A stretch of DNA of 64,000 nt from Pseudomonas brassicacearum subsp. brassicacearum (GTDB lineage Bacteria > Pseudomonadota > Gammaproteobacteria > Pseudomonadales > Pseudomonadaceae): contig NZ_VZPJ01000001.1 of assembly GCF_008801605.1 (NCBI RefSeq), positions 186,001-250,000 of the forward strand. Direction: 5' to 3'. The notes under the pieces were generated by a model. The model did no database searches and was not told the origin of the DNA. It saw only the letters and a program-made list of their open reading frames with translations. How positions within the stretch are numbered: position 1 is the first letter of the stretch; every line of letters starts with the position of its first letter. Of the stretch, positions 26,624 to 36,046 are shown piece after piece. The translations under genes and the position numbers were made by a program.

Positions 26624-27392
26624 ACTGCATCTTGATAACTTCGCTGATTCTCTGCGCAACGCCATTGGCCGGCGGCGTGACGGATCGGATCGACTGCCCA
26701 CGGTAGGGTCCGTCCGCAGGAAACCAATTCTGGACAACGACGACGTTTTTCGGCTGCGTGGCCGAAGCCGAGCCGGTAGAAATTTCATTGGTGAACTTGC
26801 AGGTATCAAACGTGCCGAGGGCGGTCTTGATCGTTTCGCGACCGTTGTAAGTCAGTTTCTCGACGACATCGAACTCGATGGTTGCCCCGGCGCTCACGGC
26901 TTTGTTTTTGTAGCTGACGGTGACGGTCTGCCCAGGTTGCAGATCAATCGGTGTGGAAGCGGGAGGCTGGTAGAGGGTGGTCACCAACGATGCCCCGGCG
27001 CCATGGCGATCGCCGTAACGAATCAATCGACCGTCCTTGATCTCGGCGAAGGTTGTCGTCAGGAAGAACGGCGCATTGTTCAAGAACGAGGTGTGCGCCG
27101 AAGCCACCGGATTGGCGTCGGCAAATGCCTCACGCCCCAACGTCTCGGTTTTGCCGCGACTGATGGCCGACGACAGGTTGTCGCGGCTTTCGTACTCCAC
27201 CACTGTCCCGGCCTGAAAGTCCGCTTCGTTGGTGCAAGCGGCTGAAGACGTTGCACTGGCGGTCGAGGCCGACGCATCGGCGATAAAAGAACCCCAGCCA
27301 CTGACGGCAAGGGTCGAGGCGGTGAACGCCGTTGCCAGGCGTTTGCGCCAAGCCGGATTGACGTTGGACTTTCTGGCAGATGTACTTTTCAA
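26610..27392 (-). CDS. Exported protein of unknown function, coupled to the response regulator
   Basis: I propose a TTG start at 27392 (about 260 residues) because AAGGA stands at the right distance and the peptide then begins with a textbook signal (basic RKRLA, then TAFTASTLAVSGWGSFIADASA). An ATG at 27452 would add 20 residues. The mature part has AACTNEADFQAGTVVEYESRDN and two Cys (CTNE, FDTCKF) but no family I recognise. Its end overlaps the regulator by 14 bases. It may be a periplasmic sensor or output linked to that regulator. Confidence 0.7.
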   Translation of the reverse strand: MKSTSARKSNVNPAWRKRLATAFTASTLAVSGWGSFIADASASTASATSSAACTNEADFQAGTVVEYESRDNLSSAISRGKTETLGREAFADANPVASAHTSFLNNAPFFLTTTFAEIKDGRLIRYGDRHGAGASLVTTLYQPPASTPIDLQPGQTVTVSYKNKAVSAGATIEFDVVEKLTYNGRETIKTALGTFDTCKFTNEISTGSASATQPKNVVVVQNWFPADGPYRGQSIRSVTPPANGVAQRISEVIKMQYEAR

Positions 27393-27553
27393 AAAACAGA
27401 TCCTTGTCCCGATGTGCTCGTTGCGATCGATCGAAAAACCGATAACGCTCATAGGTTAGGGACGAGCGCCGAGCGGCGCTATAGCGCAAGTGTGCTATAG
27501 GCTTTGCCCTTGTCTGGTTCATTCTTCAGCCTTGAAACCATACGGAGGCTCGC

Positions 27554-27982
27554 ATGACCGAATCACTGGAGCGTTTTATCCAGGCGCAAGCGTCTACCTA
27601 TGAGCACGCCTTGCTGGAACTGCGGCGTGGCCGCAAGGAAGGCCATTGGATGTGGTTCATCTTTCCGCAATTACGCGGCCTGGGCGTCAGTGAGAACGCC
27701 ACCTACTATGGCCTGTGCGGCATTGACGAAGCGCGTGACTATTTGCAGCACCCGCTTCTGGGACCGCGACTCGAGCGCGCCACCCGTGCCGTACTGGACT
27801 CGGGAGTCGCTTTGGAGAAACTCCTCGGGACCATCGATGCCATGAAGTTCGCGTCCTGCATGACGCTTTTTGCAGCGGCTGCGGGCGAGCATTCCGTGTA
27901 TGCCCAAGCGTTGGAGGGTGGGCTGAAGGTCGACGCAAGGACACTGGATTTGCTTAAGGAGCAAGAGAGTAGAAATGCCTGA
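27554..27982 (+). CDS. DUF1810 family protein
   Basis: The 142-residue protein shows the family pattern ERFIQAQ...YEHALLELRRGRKEGHWMWFIFPQLRGLG, then YYGLCGIDEARDYLQHPLLGPRLERA and DAMKFASCMTLFA near the end. It starts after ACGGAGGCTCGC. Members are small cytosolic helical proteins of unknown function, sometimes labelled calpastatin-like. It appears to be a single-gene unit. Confidence 0.88.
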   Translation: MTESLERFIQAQASTYEHALLELRRGRKEGHWMWFIFPQLRGLGVSENATYYGLCGIDEARDYLQHPLLGPRLERATRAVLDSGVALEKLLGTIDAMKFASCMTLFAAAAGEHSVYAQALEGGLKVDARTLDLLKEQESRNA

Positions 27983-28135
27983 CTACGAAACGTGGACGTT
28001 GCTCCAGCCAATTGAGTGGTGAGCGAAAAATCAAGAGATCGCAGCCTTCGGCAGCTCCTACGCTCGACCCAGCGAGAACAGGCTCTCATGGAACAAATTG
28101 CAACCATGTGATTTTTAAGGCTGAAAATACATATC

Positions 28136-28249
28136 GATCGTTCCCACGCTCCCGCGTGGGAATGTCGCCAGGGACGCTCCGCGTTCCGCTTCTGGAGTGT
28201 GACGCAGAGCGTCACGGGATGCATTCCCACGCAGAGCGCGGGAACGATC
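28136..28249. repeat. 114-bp Pseudomonas inverted-repeat element
   Basis: The element begins GATCGTTCCCACGCTC and ends with the inverted counterpart GAGCGCGGGAACGATC. An inner hairpin GTGACGC/GCGTCAC lies at about 28199-28214 and GTGGGAATG/CATTCCCAC form a second pair. This is a recurrent intergenic element in pseudomonads. Around it (27983-28360) I see no gene. A REP-like CTCCTACGC motif lies on its left and a GTGGCGGGGACTCCCTCGCCAC inverted sequence on its right. Confidence 0.75.
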
Positions 28250-28360
28250 AAAAACAGATATCTCGTGGACGTCGCTCTAGTTCCCTGCGCGACAGCGCGG
28301 CGTCGAAGATGTGGCGGGGACTCCCTCGCCACAGGTTATCTGTTTGATGGGGTCATAAAC

Positions 28361-28399
28361 GAAAAATGCCCCGTACCTTTCGATACGGAGCATTTTTTC
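28361..28399 (-). terminator. Rho-independent terminator after the dehydrogenase gene
   Basis: On the minus strand AAATGCTCCGTA and TACGGGGCATTT pair around CGAAAGG and are followed by TTCGTTT. It lies 49 bases after the stop of the saccharopine-dehydrogenase-like gene. Confidence 0.85.
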
Positions 28400-28447
28400 A
28401 AGGCTTCCCGCGGATTGTGGGAGCCGGAACGCAACCCGCCGCTATCC

Positions 28448-29701
28448 TTAGGCGTTTTGGTTCCAGGGACGGTCTCCATGCTCGTCCTTGATGCGCGTAG
28501 GCAAGCCCATCACGTCCAACGCCTCGAGGAACGCCTCGGCAGGCAGCTCCTCGACGTTGACCATGCGCTGCACGTCCCACTCGCCACGGGCCACCAGCAA
28601 GGCTGCGGCCACGGGTGGCACGCCTGCGGTATAGGAAATGCCCTGGCTGTCGGTTTCGGCGTAGGCGTCCTCGTGGTCGGCCACGTTGTAGATGAACATC
28701 TCGCGCGGCTGGCCATCCTTGACGCCCTTGACCAGGTCGCCGATGCAGGTCTTGCCGGTGTAGCCCGGCGCCAGCGAACTCGGATCAGGCAGCACTGCCT
28801 TGACCACTTTCAGCGGCACGACTTCCAGGCCTTCGGCGGTCTTGACCGGTTGCTCGGAGAGCAGGCCGAGGTTCTTCAGTACGGTGAACACGTTGATGTA
28901 GTGCTCACCGAAGCTCATCCAGAAACGTACGTTGGGCACGTCGAGGTTCTTCGACAGCGAGTGCACTTCGTCGTGGCCGGTCAGGTACAGGTTCTGCGAG
29001 CCTACGACCGGCAGGTCGTCGGTGCGCTTGACCTCGAACATGGTGTTGCTGGTCCACTGGCTGTCCTGCCAGCTCCACACCTGTCCGGTGAATTCGCGGA
29101 AATTGATTTCCGGGTCGAAATTGGTGGCGAAATATTTGCCATGGGAGCCGGCATTGACGTCGAGAATATCGATCGAATCAATGCGGTCGAAATGCTGTTG
29201 CTGCGCCAGTGCCGCATAGGCATTGACCACACCCGGGTCGAAGCCCACGCCGAGAATGGCGGTGATGTTCTTTTCCTGGCACTCCTGGAGGTGGTTCCAC
29301 TCGTAGTTGCCGTACCAGGGCGGTGTCTCGCAGACCTTGCCCGGTTCTTCGTGGATGGCGGTGTCCAGGTAGGCCACGCCGGTATCGATGCAGGCACGCA
29401 GCACCGACATGTTGAGAAAGGCAGAGCCGACGTTGATGACGATCTGCGACTCGGTTTCGAGAATCAGCGCCTTGGTCGCGTCGACATCCAGAGCGTTCAG
29501 TGCGAAAGCCTTGATGTCGGCGGGTTGCTTGAGGCTACCCTTGGCCTTGACGCTGTCGATGATGGCCTGGCATTTGGAGATGTTGCGCGACGCGATAGCA
29601 ATACGACCGAGTTCGTCGTTGTGCTGCGCGCACTTGTGGGCCACCACCTTGGCGACACCTCCTGCACCAATGATAAGTACGTTCTTCTTCAATTTCTTCA
29701 T
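28448..29701 (-). CDS. Carboxynorspermidine/saccharopine dehydrogenase family protein
   Basis: The 417-residue enzyme starts at ATG 29701 after GAAGGAGAA. It opens KKLKKNVLIIGAGGVAKVVAHKCAQ for NADPH binding and continues with the family pattern NVGSAFLNMSVLRACIDTGVAYLDTA, GVGFDPGVVNAYAALAQ and YTAGVPPVAAALLVARGEW. In bacteria this Lys1-like family forms carboxy(nor)spermidine from aspartate semialdehyde and a diamine. It follows the decarboxylase gene by 16 bases, so the pair makes spermidine or norspermidine by the route that does not need decarboxylated SAM. Confidence 0.88.
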   Translation of the reverse strand: MKKLKKNVLIIGAGGVAKVVAHKCAQHNDELGRIAIASRNISKCQAIIDSVKAKGSLKQPADIKAFALNALDVDATKALILETESQIVINVGSAFLNMSVLRACIDTGVAYLDTAIHEEPGKVCETPPWYGNYEWNHLQECQEKNITAILGVGFDPGVVNAYAALAQQQHFDRIDSIDILDVNAGSHGKYFATNFDPEINFREFTGQVWSWQDSQWTSNTMFEVKRTDDLPVVGSQNLYLTGHDEVHSLSKNLDVPNVRFWMSFGEHYINVFTVLKNLGLLSEQPVKTAEGLEVVPLKVVKAVLPDPSSLAPGYTGKTCIGDLVKGVKDGQPREMFIYNVADHEDAYAETDSQGISYTAGVPPVAAALLVARGEWDVQRMVNVEELPAEAFLEALDVMGLPTRIKDEHGDRPWNQNA

Positions 29702-29717
29702 TTCTCCTTCCGCCAAC

Positions 29718-30815
29718 TCAAGACAGGCTGGACAGATAGTCGTCGTAAACAAACTCGCGAACCACCTCGACGCTGCCGTCGAGCTGCTTCACTACGATGG
29801 ACGGCATTTTCAGGCCGTTGAACCAGTTTTTCTTGACCATGGTGTAGCCCGCTGCGTCGATGAACGACAGCCGATCGCCGATGGACAGCGGACGATCGAA
29901 TTGGTACTCGCCGAAAATGTCTCCGGCCAGGCAGGATTTGCCGCACACCATGTAGGTGTGTTCGCCCTCGCTCGGTGCCATTTTGGCGTCCAGGCGATAG
30001 ATCAGCAGATCGAGCATGTGCGCCTCGATGGAACTGTCCACCACGGCCAGGTGCTTGCCGTTGTAGAGCGTGTCGAGCACGGTGACTTCCAGCGACGCAC
30101 TCTGGGTGATCGCGGCCTCGCCCGGCTCCAGGTAGACCTGCACGCCATATTTTTGCGAGAAGGCCTTGAGCCGCGCGCAGAAGGCGTCCAGGGCGTAGCC
30201 CTCGCCGGTGAAGTGAATGCCGCCACCGAGGCTGACCCACTCGACCTTATGCAGCAAGTGACCAAAGCGCTCTTCGATAGTGCCCAGCATCTGGTCGAAC
30301 AAACCGAAATCGCCGTTCTCGCAGTTGTTGTGGAACATGAAGCCGGAGATATGCTCGATGACTTGCTCGATTTTCACCGGATCCCATTCACCCAGGCGGC
30401 TGAAGGGGCGCGCCGGGTCAGCCAGCAGGTAATCGGAGCTGCTCACTTGCGGATTGACCCGCAGGCCGCGGACCTTGCCGGCCGACGCTTCGGTGTAGCG
30501 CTGCAACTGGCCGATGGAGTTGAAGATGATCTTGTCGCAGTTGGCGAGCATCTCCTCGATCTCATCGTCGGCCCAGGCGACGCTGTAGGCATGGGTCTCG
30601 CCAGCGAACTTCTGCCGGCCGAGCTTGAGCTCATAGAGCGACGACGAAGTCGTGCCGTCCATGTACTGCTGCATCAGGTCGAACACCGACCAGGTGGCGA
30701 AGCACTTGAGCGCCAACAAGGCCTTGGCCCCGGACTGCTCACGCACATAGGCGATCTTCTGCATGTTCGCCAGCAGCTTTTGTTTGTCGATGAGGTAGTA
30801 CGGCGTTTTGATCAT
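29718..30815 (-). CDS. nspC: Carboxynorspermidine decarboxylase
   Basis: The 365-residue protein starts at ATG 30815 with GGAGG upstream. It is a fold-III PLP decarboxylase: TPYYLIDKQKLLANM, the PLP Lys in ALLALKCFATWSV, HNNCENGDF, WVSLGGGIHFTGEGY, EPGEAA, and the active-site CLAGDIFGEY near the end. These are NspC hallmarks, differing from ornithine or diaminopimelate decarboxylase. It removes CO2 from carboxynorspermidine or carboxyspermidine made by the next gene's product. The space upstream (30816-31069) shows no further gene. Confidence 0.9.
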   Translation of the reverse strand: MIKTPYYLIDKQKLLANMQKIAYVREQSGAKALLALKCFATWSVFDLMQQYMDGTTSSSLYELKLGRQKFAGETHAYSVAWADDEIEEMLANCDKIIFNSIGQLQRYTEASAGKVRGLRVNPQVSSSDYLLADPARPFSRLGEWDPVKIEQVIEHISGFMFHNNCENGDFGLFDQMLGTIEERFGHLLHKVEWVSLGGGIHFTGEGYALDAFCARLKAFSQKYGVQVYLEPGEAAITQSASLEVTVLDTLYNGKHLAVVDSSIEAHMLDLLIYRLDAKMAPSEGEHTYMVCGKSCLAGDIFGEYQFDRPLSIGDRLSFIDAAGYTMVKKNWFNGLKMPSIVVKQLDGSVEVVREFVYDDYLSSLS

Positions 30816-31069
30816 TTTCGAGGCCTCCGGGCAAGGCGAGCCAAAAAAGGATGCGCATTGTGCCTTCACTGACTGCATATCGAAAGAGCGAAAAGCCCCG
30901 TTCACGCAATCACCCTGATCCGGGCCCACGCTTTGCGATAACCGGACGTACCGACTGCCCAGGCGATGAAATGCTGGATGATCTGGTAAAGAAGGGGTCA
31001 CCGAAGAGGCGCTGATGCTCGAAATTGAGCCATCGCTGATAGACGGCAATGGGTAACAACCGTCCGTGA

Positions 31070-32005
31070 TCAGTGCTGATGCATCAGACCATGCAGAACG
31101 CCGAACCTCAGGCCCGGCTCGGAAGCAATCATTTGCGAGATACCAAAGACCTTGAATGCCGCCAGCATGATCGCCAGGCCACCGGGCAGGATGCCCAGGC
31201 GGTGGGTTTGCAAGCCGGCCAACCTGAGCTGGTTGACATGGCCGACCTCCAACAGTCGCAACGACAACCGCAACAATCCACTGTAGGTAATGCCGCCTTT
31301 ACCCAAGTCGTTGAGGTCGTTGGCCTTGAGCACTTTGGCCAACATCCGCGCGGTACCGGAAGAGCCGATAGCCTGCTGCCAGCCCAGCGCGCGATAACGA
31401 GACGCCACTCTTTCAAACTGCAGGACGGCCACTCGCTCCGCCTCCAACAGCGCTTGAGCAGTCATGCATCCGCCCGGAAAGTAACGCGCGCCAAAAGTGC
31501 CGCTGCCAATGGCAATGCTTTCCGTGAACAGCGGCTGCGCACCCTGCCCCAGAATCAGTTCGGTCGAGCCACCGCCGATGTCCACCACCAGCCGCGTACG
31601 CTCGACACCGGGCACCGTATGGGCAACACCGGCATACACCAGTCGGGCTTCTTCGTGCCCGGAGAGCACGTCGATCCGAAACCCCAGGTGGCGCTCGGCG
31701 CTGGCCAGGAACAGCTGGGCATTCGCCGCCTCGCGCACGGCACTGGTCGCCACCGCCCGCACCCGTCCGGCTTCAAAGCCGCGCAGTTTCTTGCCGAATC
31801 GGGCGAGCGCCTGCCAGCCCCGATCCAGTGCCAGCTCGTCCAACGCCCCGGCCTGCAGGCCCTCAGCCAATCGGACCGGCTCGCGCAGGGTTTTCACTTC
31901 CTGGATCACCAACTGTCGATTGCGCTTGACCGACTGGCCGATCATCAAGCGGAAAGCGTTAGAGCCCAAGTCAATGGCCGCGAACAGGGGGGCGTCGCCT
32001 TTCAT
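31070..32005 (-). CDS. Ppx/GppA phosphatase family protein, short form
   Basis: The 311-residue protein has the ASKHA phosphate loops: FAAIDLGSNAFRLMIGQ and LVVDIGGGSTELILGQG, plus SIAIGSGTFGARYFPGG and GSSGTARMLA. It is about the length of the two N-terminal domains of exopolyphosphatase (full enzymes reach ~500), so it lacks the C-terminal polyphosphate-binding domains. I start at ATG 32005 after AAGGA. Activity on polyphosphate or (p)ppGpp is possible. It is divergent from ppk2, which makes a polyphosphate link likely. Confidence 0.85.
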   Translation of the reverse strand: MKGDAPLFAAIDLGSNAFRLMIGQSVKRNRQLVIQEVKTLREPVRLAEGLQAGALDELALDRGWQALARFGKKLRGFEAGRVRAVATSAVREAANAQLFLASAERHLGFRIDVLSGHEEARLVYAGVAHTVPGVERTRLVVDIGGGSTELILGQGAQPLFTESIAIGSGTFGARYFPGGCMTAQALLEAERVAVLQFERVASRYRALGWQQAIGSSGTARMLAKVLKANDLNDLGKGGITYSGLLRLSLRLLEVGHVNQLRLAGLQTHRLGILPGGLAIMLAAFKVFGISQMIASEPGLRFGVLHGLMHQH

Positions 32006-32259
32006 AGCGGTGTTCCTTGATTCATCAGCCAGCAGGCACAGGCGCTGCCGGACTTCCCACGATGGTTTGCGAAGATCCTGCCATGGCTTCGATGACACCT
32101 GGATGACACCCCTGGCGCTCGGCCATGGAAAACAGACGCGCACCAACGAAATTTCGGGCGAACCCTGCGCCTTCGAGCGTAATCGATAAAACTCGATCGT
32201 GCAGGCATCCTCCAGAGATAAACGTTTTAGCCATGGGAAAGCGCGTGAAGCTCGGATGA

Positions 32260-32277
32260 CCGTCACCGTCATGTAAC
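32260..32277 (+). promoter_or_regulatory. Candidate PhoB box upstream of ppk2
   Basis: CCGTCAC and ATGTAAC are separated by 4 bases, giving the 11-base spacing of a Pho box (consensus CTGTCAT N4 CTGTCAT). The half-sites match 6 of 7 and about 5 of 7. It lies 48 bases before the ppk2 start. The 319-base space between the Ppx-like and ppk2 genes holds no gene. Confidence 0.4.
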
Positions 32278-32324
32278 AAAATGCAACTAGCGTGGATGGC
32301 GCCTCCACGACCGAGTTTTCCATC

Positions 32325-33242
32325 ATGCTTTCAACCCAGGACACCTTGGTACAGCGCATCCACCGCGAACTGCTTGACCACAGTGACGAAGAGCTGGAGC
32401 TGGAGTTATCCGAAGACGGGTATGACCTGAACGCCTTGTTCGATGAACACGCCCCGGATAGCAGCGAGAAGGAAATCCGACGACTGTATTTCAGCGAACT
32501 GTTCCGCCTTCAAGGCGAACTGGTGAAGCTGCAAAGCTGGGTGGTCAAGACCGGACACAAGGTTGTGATCCTGTTCGAAGGACGCGATGCCGCTGGCAAG
32601 GGTGGCGTGATCAAGCGTATTACCCAGCGACTCAATCCACGGGTATGCCGCGTCGCCGCCCTGCCCGCCCCCAACGACCGTGAACGGACTCAATGGTACT
32701 TCCAGCGCTACGTCTCGCACCTGCCTGCGGCGGGTGAAATCGTGCTGTTCGACCGCAGCTGGTACAACCGCGCCGGGGTCGAACAAGTCATGGGGTTCTG
32801 CACCGCCGACCAGTACGAAGAGTTCTTCCGTACCGTGCCGGAATTCGAACGGATGCTCGCTCGCTCCGGTATCCAGTTGATCAAGTACTGGTTCTCCATT
32901 TCCGACCAGGAACAGCACCTGCGCTTCCTCAGTCGCATTCATGACCCACTCAAGCAATGGAAGCTCAGCCCCATGGACCTGGAGTCCCGCCGGCGTTGGG
33001 AGGCCTACACCAAGGCCAAGGAAATCATGCTCGAACGCACCCACATCGCCGAGGCTCCCTGGTGGGTGGTGCACGCCGACGACAAGAAAAAGGCCCGGCT
33101 CAATTGCATCCATCACCTGCTTGGGCAAATGCCCTATGAAGAGGTGGAAATGCCGGCCATCGAACTGCCGCAGCGAGTACGACAGCAAGACTACTCCCGC
33201 AGTCCGACGCCACCGGAGCTCATCGTGCCTCGGGTCTATTAA
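32325..33242 (+). CDS. ppk2: Polyphosphate kinase 2
   Basis: The 305-residue protein has Walker A FEGRDAAGKGGVIKRI, the NDRERTQWYFQRYVSHLPAAGE segment, Walker B FDRSWYNRAGVEQVMGF, and the lid region LSPMDLESRRRWEAY. This is a single-domain PPK2, which transfers phosphate between polyphosphate and nucleoside diphosphates or monophosphates. I choose ATG 32325 (MLSTQDTLVQRIHREL); a GTG at 32292 would add 11 residues. It is followed by pit 68 bases later, and a weak Pho box lies upstream, so it probably serves phosphate storage. Confidence 0.92.
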   Translation: MLSTQDTLVQRIHRELLDHSDEELELELSEDGYDLNALFDEHAPDSSEKEIRRLYFSELFRLQGELVKLQSWVVKTGHKVVILFEGRDAAGKGGVIKRITQRLNPRVCRVAALPAPNDRERTQWYFQRYVSHLPAAGEIVLFDRSWYNRAGVEQVMGFCTADQYEEFFRTVPEFERMLARSGIQLIKYWFSISDQEQHLRFLSRIHDPLKQWKLSPMDLESRRRWEAYTKAKEIMLERTHIAEAPWWVVHADDKKKARLNCIHHLLGQMPYEEVEMPAIELPQRVRQQDYSRSPTPPELIVPRVY

Positions 33243-33310
33243 GGCCAGCCAGGCAGGGACGCCCGGCACCGCGCCTCCCACTTCCACAGCTCACTGAATC
33301 GGATTTCATC

Positions 33311-34930
33311 ATGACAAACCAGACCCTGGTCATGGACTCATCGAGTTCCATCGCCCCCAGCTCAAGACCGCAGCTCACCGGCAAACCGAGCGTGATCACC
33401 TTGGTGGTGTTTTTCGCCGTACTGGGCAGCGGTTTGCTGTTTACCGCCTACAGCCTGATGCACGACATGAACGAACTCGGCACCGTAGTGACCACCTGGA
33501 CGCCGTTCCTGCTGTTGGGCGTGGCGCTGCTGATTGCCCTTGGCTTCGAATTCGTCAATGGCTTCCACGACACTGCCAACGCCGTGGCCACGGTCATTTA
33601 TACCAATTCCATGGCGCCGAACTTCGCCGTGGCCTGGTCGGGCTTCTTCAACTTCCTCGGAGTGCTGCTCTCCAGCGGCGCCGTGGCCTTCGGCATCATC
33701 GCCCTGCTGCCGGTGGAACTGATCCTGCAAGTCGGCTCCTCCGCCGGCTTCGCGATGATCTTCGCCCTGCTGATTGCCGCCATCCTGTGGAACCTGGGCA
33801 CCTGGTGGCTGGGTTTGCCGGCGTCGTCGTCCCACACGCTGATCGGCTCGATCATCGGCGTGGGCGTCGCCAATGCCCTGATGCACGGGCGTGACGGCAC
33901 CAGCGGTGTGGACTGGGCCCAGGCGACCAAGATCGGCTATGCGTTGCTGTTGTCGCCGCTGGTGGGCTTCGGTTGCGCTGCATTGCTGCTGCTGGCGCTG
34001 CGGGCCTTCGTCAAGAACCGCTCGCTGTACAAGGCCCCGGAAGGCAATACGCCGCCGCCCTGGTGGATTCGCGGCATGCTGATCCTGACCTGCACCGGCG
34101 TGTCATTCGCCCACGGCTCCAACGACGGCCAGAAAGGCATGGGCCTGATCATGCTGATTCTGGTCGGCACCCTGCCGATGGCGTATGCGCTGAACCGCAC
34201 CATGCCGGCCGACCAGGCGCTGCAATTCGCCGCCGTGGCGCAAGTCACCCAGCAAGCACTGGTCAAGCACTCGCCGCTGCCGGCCCCGGCAAATCCGCGA
34301 GCGATCCTTTCCACCTACGTGGGCAGCAAGGAGGCGACGCCGCAATTGGTTCCGGCCCTGGCCGCCATGACCGGCAGCATCGGCGCCGAGGTCAAGGGCT
34401 ACGGCTCGCTGGCCAAAGTCCCCGCCGAAGCCGTGGGCAACGTGCGCAACGACATGTACCTGACCAGCGAAACCATTCGCCTGATGGACAAGAACAAGGT
34501 CGGCAACTTCGACGCCGACACCAGCGCCCAGCTGCAACTGTTCAAGCAGCAGATCGACAATTCCACGCGGTTCATTCCACTGTGGGTGAAAATCGCCGTG
34601 GCCATCGCCCTCGGCCTGGGCACCATGGTCGGCTGGAAGCGCATCGTGGTGACGGTGGGTGAGAAAATCGGCAAGTCCCACCTGACCTACGCCCAAGGTG
34701 CCTCAGCCGAAACCGTCGCCATGCTGACCATCGGCGCCGCCGACATGTTCGGTTTGCCGGTGTCCACGACCCATGTGTTGTCCTCCGGCGTGGCCGGCAC
34801 CATGGTCGCCAACGGTTCCGGCTTGCAGATGCGCACCATCCGCAACCTGGTGATGGCCTGGGTACTGACGCTGCCTGCTGCCATCCTCCTTTCGGGCAGC
34901 CTCTACTGGTTGTTCACCAAGCTGTTCTGA
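33311..34930 (+). CDS. pit: Low-affinity inorganic phosphate transporter, Pit family
   Basis: The 539-residue protein has about ten membrane segments and both halves of the PiT signature: GFEFVNGFHDTANAVATVIYT near residue 75 and GVSFAHGSNDGQKGMGLIM near residue 265. A hydrophilic stretch (about residues 310-400) forms the central loop. It imports phosphate as a metal complex with protons. It lies 68 bases after ppk2 and likely shares its transcript. A REP palindrome follows. Confidence 0.92.
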   Translation: MTNQTLVMDSSSSIAPSSRPQLTGKPSVITLVVFFAVLGSGLLFTAYSLMHDMNELGTVVTTWTPFLLLGVALLIALGFEFVNGFHDTANAVATVIYTNSMAPNFAVAWSGFFNFLGVLLSSGAVAFGIIALLPVELILQVGSSAGFAMIFALLIAAILWNLGTWWLGLPASSSHTLIGSIIGVGVANALMHGRDGTSGVDWAQATKIGYALLLSPLVGFGCAALLLLALRAFVKNRSLYKAPEGNTPPPWWIRGMLILTCTGVSFAHGSNDGQKGMGLIMLILVGTLPMAYALNRTMPADQALQFAAVAQVTQQALVKHSPLPAPANPRAILSTYVGSKEATPQLVPALAAMTGSIGAEVKGYGSLAKVPAEAVGNVRNDMYLTSETIRLMDKNKVGNFDADTSAQLQLFKQQIDNSTRFIPLWVKIAVAIALGLGTMVGWKRIVVTVGEKIGKSHLTYAQGASAETVAMLTIGAADMFGLPVSTTHVLSSGVAGTMVANGSGLQMRTIRNLVMAWVLTLPAAILLSGSLYWLFTKLF

Positions 34931-34998
34931 CCTCTCGTTCGCCGAGGCCTCACCTGACTGAGGCCTCGCGCTGAATCTCCTGTCCGCCACCTGCCAAT

Positions 34999-35024
34999 GT
35001 GGGAGCGAGCTTGCTCGCTCCCAC
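34999..35024. repeat. Perfect REP palindrome after pit
   Basis: GTGGGAGCGAGC is followed by TT and its exact inverse complement. Such single REPs commonly protect or end the 3' side of transcripts. Nothing else is seen between 34931 and 35194 except the leader of the next operon. Confidence 0.85.
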
Positions 35025-35194
35025 AAGGGTTGTGGGTGAGCTTGAGATCGCTGCTCTGTCCTATCTTCTTCATCTGGCAGGCCAGAAAACGGTTAATATC
35101 GCTCTCCTTCGTCTACCCTCACAGAGCGGCGTACCGCCCTCCACGTGGGCGTGATGCTTCACCATTCCTTGCCTTCATGTACCGGAGATCCTCC

Positions 35195-36046
35195 ATGCTC
35201 AAGCGTTCCCTGGCATTGGCCGTCGGCGTTGCCCTGTCTTTTTGCAGCCTGCTGACCCAGGCCGCCGACACCTTGAAAGTCAGTGCGATTCCCGATGAGG
35301 CCCCGACCGAGCTGCTACGCAAGTTCAAGCCGCTGGGTGCTTATCTGGAGCAGCAAACCGGCATGAAAGTCGAGTTCGTACCCGTCAGCGACTACCCCGC
35401 CGTAGTCGAAGCGCTGGCCACCGACCGGATCGACATGGCCTGGCTGGGCGGCTTCACCTTCGTGCAGGCACGCCTGAAAACCGGCAACGCCATTCCCCTG
35501 GTCCAACGCGAACAGGACGCCCAGTTCACCAGTAAATTCATCACCGCCGACCCGGCCGTCAAATCCCTCGCCGACCTCAAGGGCAAGACCTTTGCCTTCG
35601 GTTCGGTGTCGTCGACGTCCGGTAGCCTCATGCCGCGCTATTTCATGCTCAAGGACGGCATCAAGCCGGAAAGCTACTTCAGTCGCGTGGGCTACTCGGG
35701 CGCCCATGACGCCACAGTCGCCTGGGTCCAGGCCGGCAAGGTCGACGCTGGCGTGCTGAACGCCAGTGTCTGGGAAAAACTGGTCGCTGCCGGCAAGGTC
35801 GACACGACCAAGGTCAAGGTTTTCGCCACCACCCCAGCCTATTTCGACTACAACTGGACGGTGCGCGGTACCCTCGACCCAGCGTTGGCGGCCAAGATAA
35901 AGGCAGCTTTCCTGGCACTCGATCCAGCCAACCCGAAGGACAAGGAAATCCTCGATCTGCAGGCCGCCAGCCGCTTCATCGAAACCAAGCCTGAGAACTA
36001 CAAGGGCATCGAGGAAGCCGCACGCGCCGCCGAACTGCTCAAATGA
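35195..36046 (+). CDS. PhnD-like periplasmic binding protein (putative selenate/phosphonate type)
   Basis: The 283-residue protein starts after GGAGATCCTCC with signal peptide [23 protein letters not shown]. The mature form has [83 protein letters not shown] and [28 protein letters not shown]. This is the PhnD/phosphite-binding fold. In pseudomonads this subtype is, as I recall, annotated as a putative selenate-binding protein; phosphonate or phosphite are alternatives. Its stop overlaps the ATPase start by 4 bases. Confidence 0.82.
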   Translation: MLKRSLALAVGVALSFCSLLTQAADTLKVSAIPDEAPTELLRKFKPLGAYLEQQTGMKVEFVPVSDYPAVVEALATDRIDMAWLGGFTFVQARLKTGNAIPLVQREQDAQFTSKFITADPAVKSLADLKGKTFAFGSVSSTSGSLMPRYFMLKDGIKPESYFSRVGYSGAHDATVAWVQAGKVDAGVLNASVWEKLVAAGKVDTTKVKVFATTPAYFDYNWTVRGTLDPALAAKIKAAFLALDPANPKDKEILDLQAASRFIETKPENYKGIEEAARAAELLK

